A stretch of DNA of 64,000 bases from Symbiodinium kawagutii (taxonomy: Eukaryota > Sar > Dinophyceae > Suessiales > Symbiodiniaceae). Of this stretch, positions 1 to 11,017 are shown one piece after another. The stretch is from positions 1,038,620 through 1,102,619 of the forward strand of contig VSDK01003676.1 of assembly GCA_009767595.1 (NCBI GenBank), read 5' to 3'. The notes under the pieces are model-generated. The model was given only the letters and a program-made list of their open reading frames with translations. It was not told the DNA's origin and made no database searches. The translations under genes and the position numbers were made by a program. Position 1 is the first letter of the stretch. Every line of letters begins with the position of its first letter.

Positions 1-60
1 ATGGATCAATATTAGCCAACCAACTCATGGGGGATAATAAGCAACAACTATGGCAAGAAT
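1..60 (+). repeat. Partial M1 short inverted-repeat element
   Basis: The opening bases match the left half of the M1 family (a 'gg(c)tatgggtcaatattaaccaacc' type end followed by a 'gggggataataa-caacaa' core) described at 19259-19373. The right half is not recognisable. Likely a degraded copy cut by the window edge. Confidence 0.4.
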
Positions 61-330
61 AGTATGGTGACTAGGCTGATTAGGACGTGATGATCACGAT
101 GGTCAACCATTTTGTAAGTTTCAGTGATCAACTATAAGCGACAATAGCGGTATGCACCGACAAACCATGACGGTGTAACGATGTTGCCCATGATGCATCC
201 ATGTTTCCGCCACTTGTGGCAGTTCGGCTGTCAAGCCCAATGAATATTACGCGGATCACTGCCCACTTGGCACCTCATGGCCAGGATTCAGAGACTTCTT
301 TGGATGGCCCGGCAACCATTGGTCCTGAGA

Positions 331-390
331 TGTCATGAGATGTCATGAGATGTCATGAGATGTCATGAGATGTCATGAGATGTCATGAGT
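331..390. repeat. 10-bp tandem repeat (TGTCATGAGA), six units
   Basis: Six head-to-tail copies of TGTCATGAGA, the last ending in T instead of A. A partial unit precedes the array. No coding frame of interest runs through it. Confidence 0.95.
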
Positions 391-994
391 CAGTGCATCA
401 ATGGCGATGGAGAGAGGGAGAGAGCTTCAGGGCTGAAATGCATCCTACATCGCCTTAAGGGATTTTTTCATCAGTATCTACATCCTACATCTTATAAACC
501 TTATCAAATCAGTGGTGAAATGCATGCTGATGTTTCCTGCGGACCACCCCTACGGTTCTTTTTGAAGGCCTCCCAGCACTGCCAAGCAATTGTACCTGGC
601 CACCAAAGTGGACTGATTCCCTACCCCATATGCTTACATTGGGATTATTTCAGAGGGTAGGCATAGGCAGGTTTTTGGCCATAGAAATCATGGTAAATAT
701 TGGGACCAATGAGGCGGCGGGGCCGTTGAGTCTTTAATTTTGGCCAACCTTAGTGCAGATGAACAGAAGAAATGATATCCTTTTTGGGCCAGGAAGGCAT
801 AGCCACAAACATGGTGATGGATGGTGATGGATATTTCGTTGCTACTTGTTTGGTGTATATGCTTAATCTCGCAAAGCAACGACCCACAAAAATGAGACCT
901 GACAAGATTGGTGGTTCATACAGGGTCTGGATGACCAAGACAATACAATCCCAGAGCGAAAAGTGTGTACCTCCAGTCATTGGTGGTTCCATTT

Positions 995-1094
995 GGCTGG
1001 TATGTAGTTTCAAACATTTTTCCCTAGCATCTAGCAAATGATTGGTTGATAGGCAAGCATATTTTTTCATAGGGGTTTTTCAACCACCAACCAG
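995..1094. repeat. M3 short inverted-repeat element, full copy
   Basis: The left end resembles GGCTGGT-TGTAGTTTCAAACA and the right end is TTCAACCACCAACCAG; the two ends are imperfect inverted repeats. The inner part (gattggttgat ... tttcatagggg) matches the other M3 copies at 44240, 56384, 61016 and 61763. It ends in CCAACCAG, a potential splice acceptor. Confidence 0.7.
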
Positions 1095-1270
1095 TAATGA
1101 TCGTTATGAACCACTACTAGCCATTATTAACCATTATCGACCATGACTAACCATTATTAACCACTAGTTAGCCATGGGTGCCTCAACAGCCAAGCAGATT
1201 GGTGGTGAATTGTTGTGGATCTCAGAATTCTTGATCTTGTCCGTGGTCCCTGCCCATGGCAACCCCTCAG

Positions 1271-1351
1271 GTTTCGCGGAAGCATGGCCAGGCAACTGAC
1301 GCTCGGCACCGCTCGCTGGCGAGCTTCCGTGGGGGGAATATGGCGGCCACA
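1271..1351. other. GC-rich exon-like island
   Basis: A GC-rich island in AT-rich surroundings. On + it is preceded by ccctcag and followed by GTGAAG, with two open frames (one containing RKHGQATDARHRSL). On - a frame of about 60 codons is also open. It looks like an exon, but strand, frame and product cannot be settled from the sequence alone. Confidence 0.25.
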
Positions 1352-2088
1352 GTGAAGGAATAATCCTTGACCTCTTGTTGTTTTGATCGGTTTGTTGTAC
1401 TGGAAATGCAGTAGGTTTTTTTGTTGGAAGGTTTTATTGGAAATGTTAATCTATCAGAAGTGCATTGCTTACATCATCTAATGAATTCCACGAGAGCTGC
1501 TTGCTTACAGTAGGCAACATGAGCCAATATAGTGACCAATGCCAAACTTGTAACCAACCAATTCACCTTCAATTTGGGCATTGGTCCAAGATTTCATGTG
1601 GGCTGTTTTACCAGCTTGAGTATTGTTAATGGGAGAAGGTGTATCTCTCCCGCCCCATGGTGCGAAGCCACCTGCGGCTGAAGACGCAGCCAGGGGGGCA
1701 GCATGATAGGCCCTTTAAATGTGCCGTTGTGGCAACCCTTGAAGGCAACCCTTTGCCTTCAACGGGTGCTATGAGTGATGTCATTTGCTCATGTTTATTT
1801 CTGTCTCTCTCCCCCTCTCCTGGCGCACGCGCATGCACGCACACATACACACAGATGTGCTGCATATTTATGTGTAACTATGTGTGTTTGGATATTTGTT
1901 CTTAAAATTGACCTGGATACGAGCGGAAACTAAAAGCATCAACCTTGCCGAGAGTTTAAACTGAGTTGATATCAACTGCGCCTGAGGCTGTGCAGACTGA
2001 AAACCTGTACCGATTTTGGGTTTGACTGCTTGAGCCACTCACTTGGTTGATAGGAGCATTTTCCAGGCAACCATTTTGCTTGAAACAC

Positions 2089-2235
2089 CTGTTGCCACAT
2101 GTGCTGAGCAGTTTTCTTGGACGGAGGAAAGAAGACGATGGCATGAAGCAGGTCGACTTCAAGGGGACTATCATCTCCATTGATTTGGACAGAGGCCTGA
2201 CCGTACTGTGTGCCCGACCCAGTAGCGGTGACCCC
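2089..2235. other. Exon-like island, strand uncertain
   Basis: On the - strand this is exactly 49 open codons bounded by a ccag acceptor and a GTGTTT donor; the reading contains QINGDDSPLEVDLLHAIVF. On the + strand an overlapping open frame contains KQVDFKGTIISIDLDRGL, bounded by gagcag and GTGACC, with higher GC at third positions. Both look protein-like. I infer one real exon but cannot choose the strand, and I recognise no family. More open, coding-like sequence continues on both strands to about 2518. Confidence 0.3.
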
Positions 2236-2542
2236 CTGGCAACCAGACCTTCATTGCTGGTCCCTCATCCAGTGACATGAGGACTGCTCGTCCCATCCCT
2301 GGCCATACCCTTGGCCGGACAGCTGAAGCAGACGCTTCAACCCCTCGGTACCAAGTCAGGTTATGGCTGCTGGTTCATCCCTTGTGGAGGGCACACTCGA
2401 GACCAACCAGCCGGGTAAAGGCCTTGATATCACACTGAAAACCGCTGACATTTCTCTGGGAATGTCACATTGCACTCCCCGTGTTGTTGAGGGACCGCGG
2501 TTTGAGAAGATCTGCAGATAGCTTTGGCAGGAGTGCGAGGGT

Positions 2543-2598
2543 CAGAGAGAGAGAGAGAGAGAGAGGAGAAAAAGAGCAAGAGAGAGAGAGAGAGAGAC
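2543..2598. repeat. GA-rich simple repeat
   Basis: Two runs of (GA)n separated by a short interruption (ggagaaaaagagcaag). Similar GA or TC runs recur at 55953-55975, 61270-61297, 62987-63025 and 63950-63979. Confidence 0.9.
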
Positions 2599-2910
2599 AG
2601 ATGGATACTGCAAATGGATGAATACCGGAACCTACCAGAGGTTCTTTAGTCGTGCCCTGTTTTTGATTAGTGACTTGCTTCGCTTGCAAATGTCCACTTG
2701 CAGTCTTGATCTTATAGAATCACCAGGCGTTTGGCCCCGCAGAGGGCGAATGCTTCTAAGATGGAACTGTCATACTGGCGGCTTGGGCCTGAGACGATAG
2801 GTAGATCCCGTTGCTTCAGATCAAGTAGGGAGATGGCGCTGGAGAGACAGCAGCAGTCATAAATTGAAGAGAGATAGATACATAGATGCTTAGATCAACA
2901 GATAGACAGA

Positions 2911-2977
2911 TCGATAGATAGATAGATAGATAGATAGATAGAGAGACCGATGGATAGACAGACAGACAGACAGACAC
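2911..2977. repeat. GATA/GACA microsatellite
   Basis: A run of GATA units passes into GACA units through a short gagaccgatg interruption. The flanks (2870-3010) are GATA-like and degenerate. Confidence 0.9.
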
Positions 2978-3481
2978 CCAGCCAGGTAGATAGGTAAGTA
3001 GGTATAGTAAGAAAGAGACATGTAATTACATTTTTTTGGAGCAGATATCTTTTGAAGTACATGTCGATTTTGCAGATTCAAATATCCAGGATATCCAGGT
3101 ATACTCGGTAGTTTGCGTGCAGGTACGTACACTAAGTACATGTTTGCCTGTGCATTAAGTATGTTTACATTTGTACATGCAGATATCTATCTACTACACT
3201 GCTTGACCCCCCCACATTGGGAGGAAAACGACAGCAAAGTCACAATACATGCAAGTCTAGCACGTACACACGTATGTAACAATTTTCAATGAAGATGTGT
3301 GTTCATATGAGCACCCAACAAAATTATCGCCAATTACTTTCTTATTCGTGCAATCATTGGTTGAGAAATGTAGTGAAAATCTTAAAAGCGAGTAGGTCCG
3401 ACTGAAAAGCGAGTCCTCCCCAAATGATGGTCACCCAAACAAGTAATTTTGTCCGCTGCTCATATCATATCAAAGCACATC

Positions 3482-3533
3482 ACATCACATCACATCACCT
3501 CATATCACATCATATCACATCATCTCATATGTA
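3482..3533. repeat. CATCA/CATAT pentamer repeat
   Basis: A degenerate array of CATCA and CATAT words (catcacatcacatcac..., catatcacatcatatcac...). It lies just upstream of a GC-rich stretch (3590-3830) with overlapping open frames on both strands, none of them recognisable. Confidence 0.85.
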
Positions 3534-3910
3534 ATCCTTTCTCCATGCATTTTTTCGTTTGCTAATCACGCCACACGTTTCGGGGATCAGCGTCGGAAGT
3601 CGCGCTTCGCGAGGCCTTGCTTTGGTTGGAGCACCTGGCATTCGGAATCCAGATCCAGTTGCCACTGGGGAGAGCCTGGAATTATGATCCGCGCAGCGGA
3701 TCGGCGCCTGACGGGACCTCGGCCCGAAGGGACCTCCCCAAGGAGGGTGGCCATACGAAATCCTGTGCACCCATGGTGTTCGATCTCATTTTTCAGAGTG
3801 GCGCGGAAGCTCTTCATGGCAACACGTCATTGTTTTTTGAGCAGCTCCATTCAGTAGTAGCAATGGAAAACCTGCTATCGGGAGATTTGATCTACATTTG
3901 GAAAAGGTAA

Positions 3911-6900
3911 TTTATGACTTTCTCTGGAAAGGTAATTTATGAAGACTTTGTGATGATAGCAGCGAACATGCTTATGCCGATTGCAAATATGCATGATGTA
4001 CTAGCCTGATTCTCCCAATGTGAGACGGCTCAACACTCAGGTTAAACTATTCTGGACCGTCGAGGGGCCGTCAGCAGTTACATACTTTCTTTCTCAGTAC
4101 CAGTGAAGGCAAAGGCGAAAAAAACACCCATTTTGTCATGGAGCTATCTATGCAGCATCCGCAGCCACATAGTGAGAGTGGGTGACCCTCGAAGCGAACA
4201 CACCAAAGCATTGCGACCGCAGCGACTTTGATGCTGTGGGCAAAGAATACTGTCGCGCTAATTGTCCTTGACCCGGAGCTTGGTGGCATTTGAAAAGACA
4301 TATAGATACCAGAGATGGGCAGTGCCATGCCAACCACAGCTATGGAATGTTCTGAGTTCAGTTTGCCTGTTTGCTGTTTTGTCGGTGTTGCTGTTGCTGA
4401 GTTGTTTTGACAGGGGCAACCGGTTCAAACAGACTGTGAGAACCTGGGGGGGGTATATCAGCGAAGAATCTGATCAAAGGGTGTTGCTCTAACATGTGCT
4501 AAGTCAGCCCAACAGTGGACAACGCAATGATCATCAATAGATCATGATCATACAATCATATATGATCGATCTCTGCATTCTCGTAATGTAAGTCATGTCC
4601 ACCATTGGGAACAGGGCATATGACCATATGACCTACAGCCAGATGAATGTGATCCAACTCTAATATAGCTTCATGCCAATGTATAGCTATACAAAATCAA
4701 CCCCTAGAGGCAAAACATAAGAAACCATTGGAATAGTTGGATGATCCTGGACGGTTCTGTCGGATCAATCTGGGAAGTTTGCCAACCACGCGACGGAAAA
4801 CCACCAAGCAGGTACAGACCTACGAGGTGGGCCTCCCCCGCTGTAAGTTTGTGAATAGGCCTTAAACCGGAGTTTTTTTGTAGGTGCAATTATATCTATA
4901 TGATTCTATATGTGTGTTCTATGGGCCACAGCTGGTAGTTACTATAAGCTATAACTGGAGTTAAGTGACTGAGAGGCCCGCCTTGTATGTAAGTTTTCTA
5001 CTGACCGAAACTCCGATCACCTGAGACAGTTAGTTGGCGCGTGAACGAAGCTTCAAAAGGCTGGCAACTGCCGGGGGGAACCATGGCCTGTGATGCTACT
5101 GCCATGCTGATGACAAGGGGTAGTGGCCCAAGAATATTTGGCTGGTGGTTGGGAGGGAAGCGTTTAAGAGTCAGGGGCATCCCTATGCCTTTTTCATGGT
5201 GGAGCTAAGGCTAAGGAGCTAAGGCTAAGGAGCTAAGGCTAAGGAGCTACTAGCAGGACAGTGAAGCTTTGACGAAGGACGCCATGACTCATAGCGTACG
5301 TTTAACGGCGCCTTCATGGCCGACTCTCCCATTTTGTAAGTCCAGCTGGCAATGATGGTTCATAGGGCCGAACAAGAAGCCCCTTACAGTCGGTGAGCCG
5401 GTGAACTTAGATGGTAACCATCGTGCTTTGGTGCACGTGATTGATGGACTAACTCATGGATTCTGATTGGTTCCGATGGAGTCTGGGCCTTTTTTTGTTG
5501 CAATTCGCCTGAATTTGGACTGCGCATCGCATCCAACGTGCCAGAATCTATGGGCCCCGAAACTATAGACAATGTCTCGGAACCAGCTTGTACTGCTAGG
5601 CTTGCAAGAAGCAAATGCGGCTGAGCACAAGCTCCCGGATGGCTGCTTGATTCTCATCACAAAAGTTGCCAACTTGCTTTCGATTCTCAGATGACCTCGG
5701 GTCATATGTTAAAGAATGGTTTGCTGTCCGGTCAGTGCTGATGGTACATAGCAAGTTGCTGATCGTGCATCAACCATTCTTAAAGTCTTGGATCCACTTT
5801 CACTACCTAGAACCAGTGACCAGTCACGTGGTATATCTCTGTGACTATATGATCATCCGAGTTCCAAGTGGGTTAGGAAACCATGAGCCAACCATTGATA
5901 TGAAAGGCGAGGAGCTATGGATGATGATTGTCCCCAGCGGAGCTATCCGGTATCCCCCAGAACCACGTTATTGGGGATGAGTTCCAGGGATCCCGGGAAT
6001 CATAGTCGAAATGACACCAGAAATTGGCGCTCCCCGCTTAAAGCTCCTATTGGAACACAGCTTGCCTTAGCCCCAGACTCCGGTCATTGGCCATGTCCCA
6101 GTTGGACATCAGCCAAGCATTGTTGGATCGCTAAGAGTCATCCAGTTCGGTGATGGCCAATGTCCCTAAAATGGGATGCCAACCCCTGCGGACGACCAAC
6201 CATGGCAATGGCTGGGGCCCCCACGGCCCACTCCACCTGCGCGGCTTGCTGTCATGGCTCCTCAGCGGGGGCGGGTTGCGCGAGGGACTGAAGAGTGCCT
6301 AGCGAGCTTCAGGAGCTGCTCTTGACCCTGGTGATGCTTCAGTTCCTTTAGCTGGTCATGCCTAGTCAGCAGTGATGCTGCTAATCGACGGGCAGTTTCA
6401 TGTAGAGATTGGTGCAATGCTGGAAATGTTTTCTGGGCCGAACTGCGGCTGCTGGTTGGCGGTTCTAGGTTTTGTGTGTTGAGTGAGGATGAACTTGGGT
6501 CAGAAACTGGTTACACCAAGCTATATCAACTGGCAAATCAATGTGGAAATTGATTTAGCCTACAAATTTGGCGTAAGTACATTGCTAAATCGACACACTC
6601 TTTTGCAAATTTTCACGTGGAAGTGGGACCTATTTAGGGCCGTTTTTTTCAACTCCAGGTGAGTTGAGGGCAGCGGCTGGCTGATGCAGATGCTACATGC
6701 TGATGCTGGGAGCCCATAAAATGAATGAGAAAGGTGGCCATGAGCAAGTACCATTACTTTTTATAATTGTCATAATATTTGACCCAAAAATGATGCCCAT
6801 ACATGGCAGGACTTTATTAACATCAATCAATTTTGCGATCAGTAAGTATTGTTTTTTTCATGAGATAACCCTCATTACTATTTGTACACAAGATAGCATT
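3911..6900. other. No gene recognised; repeat-rich DNA
   Basis: About 3 kb without a convincing gene. A 14-bp tandem repeat (GAGCTAAGGCTAAG, about three units) lies at 5201-5249. A GC-rich stretch at 6190-6330 has an open + frame containing PPARLAVMAPQRGRVARG and could be an exon, but no splice borders decide it. The rest is ordinary AT-richer sequence. Confidence 0.5.
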
Positions 6901-7690
6901 ATCATTAATGTTGGGTCCGTATTAACCATGATTAACCATTATAAATTATTGGCCACTATTTTTCATCAGAATGCAAGCTATTGACCATCCACCACTTCAT
7001 TTTGTTATAAGTCAAATGATTGACCATTATCATTCAAATTTGCTTTTTGAAATAGTCACTATTATTAACCATGTTTATTAGCCACCATTATTCACCAGTA
7101 TTTCAGAACCATTATTCACCTCTATCACTATTCTCAATCACTATCAGTATTAGCCATTATTATTGGCCATTGTTTTTGCTCATTAGTCATTATGATTTAC
7201 CACTACTGACTATAATTATCGTTATTATTATGATTGTTAGTGCTAAGAGCATTGTCACTACTAACCATGCTGAGTAATAACCACTCATATTATGTATTAA
7301 TCATGGTTATTCACCACTATTCTTTCATCAGAATGTTAATGACAATCCTCACCACTATTGACATGGATTAACCACTACTATTAGCCACTATTAAAATTTA
7401 TTAATAGTGGTTATTAACCACTATTTGTTATTATTAACCACTATTAAAATTTATTAATAGTGGTTATTAACCACTATTAATTATTAACCACTACTATTAA
7501 CCACTATTGAAATTTATTAGTAGTGGTTATTAACCATTATTAATTATTAACCACTACTATTAGCCACTATTAAAATTTATTAATAGTGGTTATTAAGCAC
7601 TATTTGTTATTATTAACCACTATTATTAACCACTATTGAAATTTATTATTAGTGCTTATTAACTACTATTTTTAATTACTAACCACTACT
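6900..7690. repeat. AT-rich low-complexity array with palindromic core
   Basis: The stretch is dominated by ATTAACCA(C/T)TATT words. From about 7364 to 7690 the order is regular: AACCACTATTAAAATTT, then ATTAATAGTGGTTATTAA, repeated four to five times. Each unit is a near-palindrome around TTATTAA, so the array can form serial hairpins. No coding potential. Confidence 0.8.
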
Positions 7691-8025
7691 ATTTCTAGTA
7701 TCCATCAGCATGAGTAACATGCTGAAGCCTTGACCATCCACCACAACTCACGACGCGTGCCAGTCGGCCATGGCGAAACGTCATCTGGCAGGAATGGTCC
7801 GGCCCAGCAGCAGTGCAGAGCTGAGACACCGGCCTGGGCCGGGCAGTCACGAATGGATCGGTGGTGCTCAGGGAGCCCCAAGAAGTGGTTGGTGAAACTT
7901 TTGACAGGGATGTTTACTAATGATGTTTGACCAACAATAGCTGGTTTACCAACAAAAATAGCTGGTTTTGTTGGTTATTATTAGGGGGTAACAACCAACA
8001 ATAGTAGGGGATATACCAACTATAT

Positions 8026-8128
8026 GGGGGTTTCTCAAGCCATAGGGTACCCCAAAATCATCAAACAGTAATCATTGAGCAGTAATAAACTAACCATCTT
8101 TGGGGCTCCATATTTTGAGAAACCACCA
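8026..8128. repeat. M2 short inverted-repeat element
   Basis: The left end GGTTTCTCAAGCCATAGGGTACCCC and the right end GGGGCTCCATATTTTGAGAAACCACC are imperfect inverted repeats. This family also occurs at 31861-31967, 49601-49742, 56126-56221 and 60441-60540. Confidence 0.75.
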
Positions 8129-8272
8129 TGTTTACGAATGATGTTTGACCAACAATTGGTTGACCAATTTTGTTTGACCAACGATTGGTTGATTAACCAT
8201 CCATTACTAATGATGTTTGACCAGATAGCTGATTTCTGTTCAGAGGATAGTGCGTTGCTCATGTAACTGCAC

Positions 8273-9430
8273 ACCTAGATTTAGAAGAAACTTGCAGCCA
8301 TACACTGGGGATGATCAAAACAATTATTTTGTCATAAATTTGTCATTTTTTTTGTCATTTGGGTCTGTCATTTTGTTTTTGGTTGTCATTTTTTTTGTCA
8401 TTTATTTGTCATTTTTTTGTCATTTGGGAATGTGTGTTTCTGTCATTTTTTTGTCATGTTTTTGCCATTTTATTTTCAATCTGCAATTTCCCAACAAAAT
8501 GGGAAAACCAACCAAAACACGACAGCTAAAATGACAAAAATCCAGCAAAATGACAAAAAAATGACAGACAAAATGGCAAATCCCAAGATTTTGAAAATTG
8601 CAATTTTCTCGAAGCATTGTCATTTTTTTTGTCATTTTTCTGTCATTTTGTTGTCATTTCTCCCTCCAAAAATTGAAGATTCCTTGACACAAAAAAGATA
8701 GGCCCATCGCAAGCTTCTAGAGAAAAATGACAGAAAAATGACAAAAAAATGACAATGCTTCGAGGAAATAGCAATTTTCACAATCTTGGGATTTGTCATT
8801 GTGTTTGTCATTTTTTTGTCATTTTTCAGGAATTCTGTCATGTTTCAGACTTGTTTTGCAAAATTTCTGTCATTTCTCCAAGAATTTTCGGTGCACTGAC
8901 CCTTTTTGTGTCAACGAATTTCAAATTTCCAGGAAAATGACCAAAAAATGACAAACAAAATGACAAATCCCAAGATTGTGAAAATTGCAATTTCCTCGAA
9001 GCATTGCCATTTTTTTGTCATTTGTCTGTCATTTTTCTCTAGAAGCTTGCGGTGGGCCTATCTTTTATGTGCTAAGGAATCTTCAATTTTTGTAGGGAGA
9101 AATGACAAAAAAATGACAGAAAAATGACAAAAAATGACAATGCTTCGAGAAAATTGCAATTTTCAAAATCTTGGGGTTTGCCATTTTGTCTGTCATTTTT
9201 TTGTCATTTTGCTGGATTTTTGTCATTTTAGCTGTCGTGTTTTGGTTGTTTTTCCCATTTTGTTGGGAAATTGCAGATTGAAAATAAAATGGCAAAAACA
9301 TGACAAAAAAATGACAACCAAAAACAAAATGACAGACCCAAATGACAAAAAAAATGACACATTTATGACAAAATAAATATTTCCAGATTTCCAATGTTTA
9401 GCTGCCCAAGATTCTTCTAAACCTAGATCT
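8273..9430. mobile_element. Large foldback (inverted-repeat) element
   Basis: The left arm (8273 to about 8841) is matched in reverse by the right arm (about 8935 to 9430), leaving a spacer of roughly 90 bp. The outer ends are CCTAGATTTAGAAGAA and TTCTTCTAAACCTAGAT. Both arms consist largely of words such as TGTCATTTTTTTGTCATTT and the reverse complement AAATGACAAAAAAATGACA. The same block order (ATTTGGGTCTGTCATTTTG, GCTGTCGTGTTTTGGTTG-like, AAGATTTTGAAAATTGCA, GAAGCATTGTCATTT, CAAGCTTCTAGAGAAAAATG) reads inward from each end. Open frames inside are by-products of the repeat and are not called as genes. It ends about 110 bp before the first ATG of the retroelement at 9543. No terminal target duplication is convincing. 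Confidence 0.85.
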
Positions 9431-9542
9431 TTGGGCTCAAGGTCAGGTGCCGAGTGCTCATTGCTGAACTGGGGGGAACCAATCTCAAAGGGGGCCTTGT
9501 GCCTCTGGAGAGGGAGGGACCTCCTAGGAGGGGTGAGTGCTC

Positions 9543-10808
9543 ATGCCTGAGCCCTGGAGGCGAACTGGTAGGAAAGCTGGCCATGACCACTTCATCGGCC
9601 TGGAAGTGGGGTCGGTGATTGAGTCAGCGGCCTACCACGAGGATGGTGGACGCATGGGACACTTTGTGTGCCAGATCCTGAGGCAAGACCCGTTGAAGAC
9701 GGATAGAGCTCCAACACAAACCTGGGTTGGAGTGATGCTGGCCATCGAGGACCCGTACTACCTTTGGTGGTTTGAGACGAATGTTGGCAAACTGGCCGAC
9801 AAGGCAGAGGGCTTCTTTCACTTCTGCGAGGAACCAGTGAGAGACAGTGGCTTCCAAGGGGGCTACATGAATCTGATCCACATTGATGTGTTTCGGATTC
9901 TGCAACCCGATGAGGTTGCGAAGGTGCGCTGGTTCAATGCCAGCCAGAAGGCCGAAGTTCCAGGGCGTTTGTCGTGGCCCACTGCGGAGGAACCAGCAGC
10001 AGGACCTGCTCCTAGTGGGGCGGCAGTCCAACCTGGTGCTGCTGGAGTGACTGGACTCCGGGCGGCATTGGAAGGGGCTGCTGCACCACTTGGGGATGAG
10101 CCTGATCCAAGTGCGGTGGAACCCCATCCAAAGAGGAGGCGAAGTGCAGATGAAAAGAAGGTTGGAAAGGAGGCCGAGGTGGCCTCGGATGAAGAGGATA
10201 GCGAAGACTTTGCCGGAGTGATTCAAAAGAGGAAGCCACTGAAGCAGTCTGAGTCGGCTTTGAAACTTCGACGCACCAAGAAAAAGAAGAAGAAGAACAA
10301 GAAAAAGAAAAAGAAGGAGAAGAAGAAGCGAAAGGATGGGAAAGATGATGCAGAGGGATCTACGAGTGATGACTCCACTGACTCTTCGAGTGACGAGTCA
10401 GTTTTTCGCGTGGCCCCCCTCCCCGAAGGGATCGATCGCCTGAAGAGGACCCACCTCAAGAAGCCAGGGCGATTGGCAAACCTGACCTTGCAGAGGTATC
10501 AAGAGCTCCTTCAGAGGAGCACGGGCAGGGGGGCGGACGAAGAAGGAACCGAGGTGATGCCAGCAGTGGGTCGGGCATACCTCCAGCAGGTGTACTTCGT
10601 CAAGCACCCAGTGAACACACTGGGTATCCGGACAGCTCAAGAAATGCGCACTGTGATGCTCGTGGTGGATTACCTGGCAAGGAACATGGTGCCAGCAGCT
10701 CTGGACGTGCTGCTCCAGCGGCAGAAGGCGCTCGAGCTGAGCGTGGAGCAGAACAGCTCGAGTTGGTGGACATGGAAGAAGCCAGGTCTTACTTCACCCA
10801 AGAGTTGA
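9543..10808 (+). pseudogene. Gag-like ORF1 of the retroelement, frameshifted
   Basis: About 420 codons from the first ATG at 9543; an in-frame GTG lies 6 bp upstream. The N-terminal ~150 residues look globular and Trp-rich (PTQTWVGVMLAIEDPYYLWW). The middle is acidic and proline/alanine-rich. A very basic run follows (about residues 240-265, mainly Lys, with repeated KKKK), then a serine/aspartate tract (TSDDSTDSSSDES) and a second globular part (RLANLTLQRYQELLQRSTGR, then QEMRTVMLVVDYLARNMV). A Gag or nucleic-acid-binding role is inferred from position and charge; no zinc knuckle is seen. The frame is lost near 10735-10765, after which coding continues in another frame to 11017, so this copy is broken. 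Confidence 0.6.
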
Positions 10809-11017
10809 AGGCAGCTCAGAGCGAAGTGAGGTCAGAGCAAAAGCTGGGCAAGGGATTCACCCAGTATCGACAGAGCCCAGGTTGGCGTCCTTACCACCAG
10901 GCCGAGAGCAATCCCCAGGGCAAGGACGGAAAGGAGACCGACGCAGCTCCCTTGAACGAGGAAGGCAAGAAGGGAGGAAAGAAGGGGAAGAAAGGTCGAG
11001 GTCGAGGAAAGTGGTGA
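10739..11017 (+). pseudogene. Continuation of Gag-like ORF1 after a frameshift
   Basis: The frame beginning near GAGCGTGGAGCAGAACAG reads ERGAEQLELVDMEEARSYF and runs on to a basic glycine/lysine tail (GKKGGKKGKKGRGRGKW) ending at the stop 11015-11017. It carries on smoothly from the helical end of the preceding ORF, whose own frame degenerates into a Ser/Trp-rich tail over the same bases. A single indel around 10730-10760 would join them. A programmed frameshift is possible, but no slippery heptamer is evident. Confidence 0.55.

Noticed and set aside
331-390. CRISPR-like array
   Set aside because: Units are contiguous 10-bp repeats with no spacers; likewise the 9-bp and 52-bp arrays. CRISPR is not expected in this type of genome.
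8417-9394. Several 60-100-codon frames on both strands rich in Phe/Cys/His or Lys/Met
   Set aside because: They arise from the TGTCATTTTT word and its complement in the foldback element; mirrored readings on opposite strands show they are repeat artefacts.
9418-9436. Possible relic of the dinoflagellate spliced leader (tttgggctcaag) before the retroelement
   Set aside because: Only about ten bases resemble the leader's 3' end; too short and inexact to support a claim.
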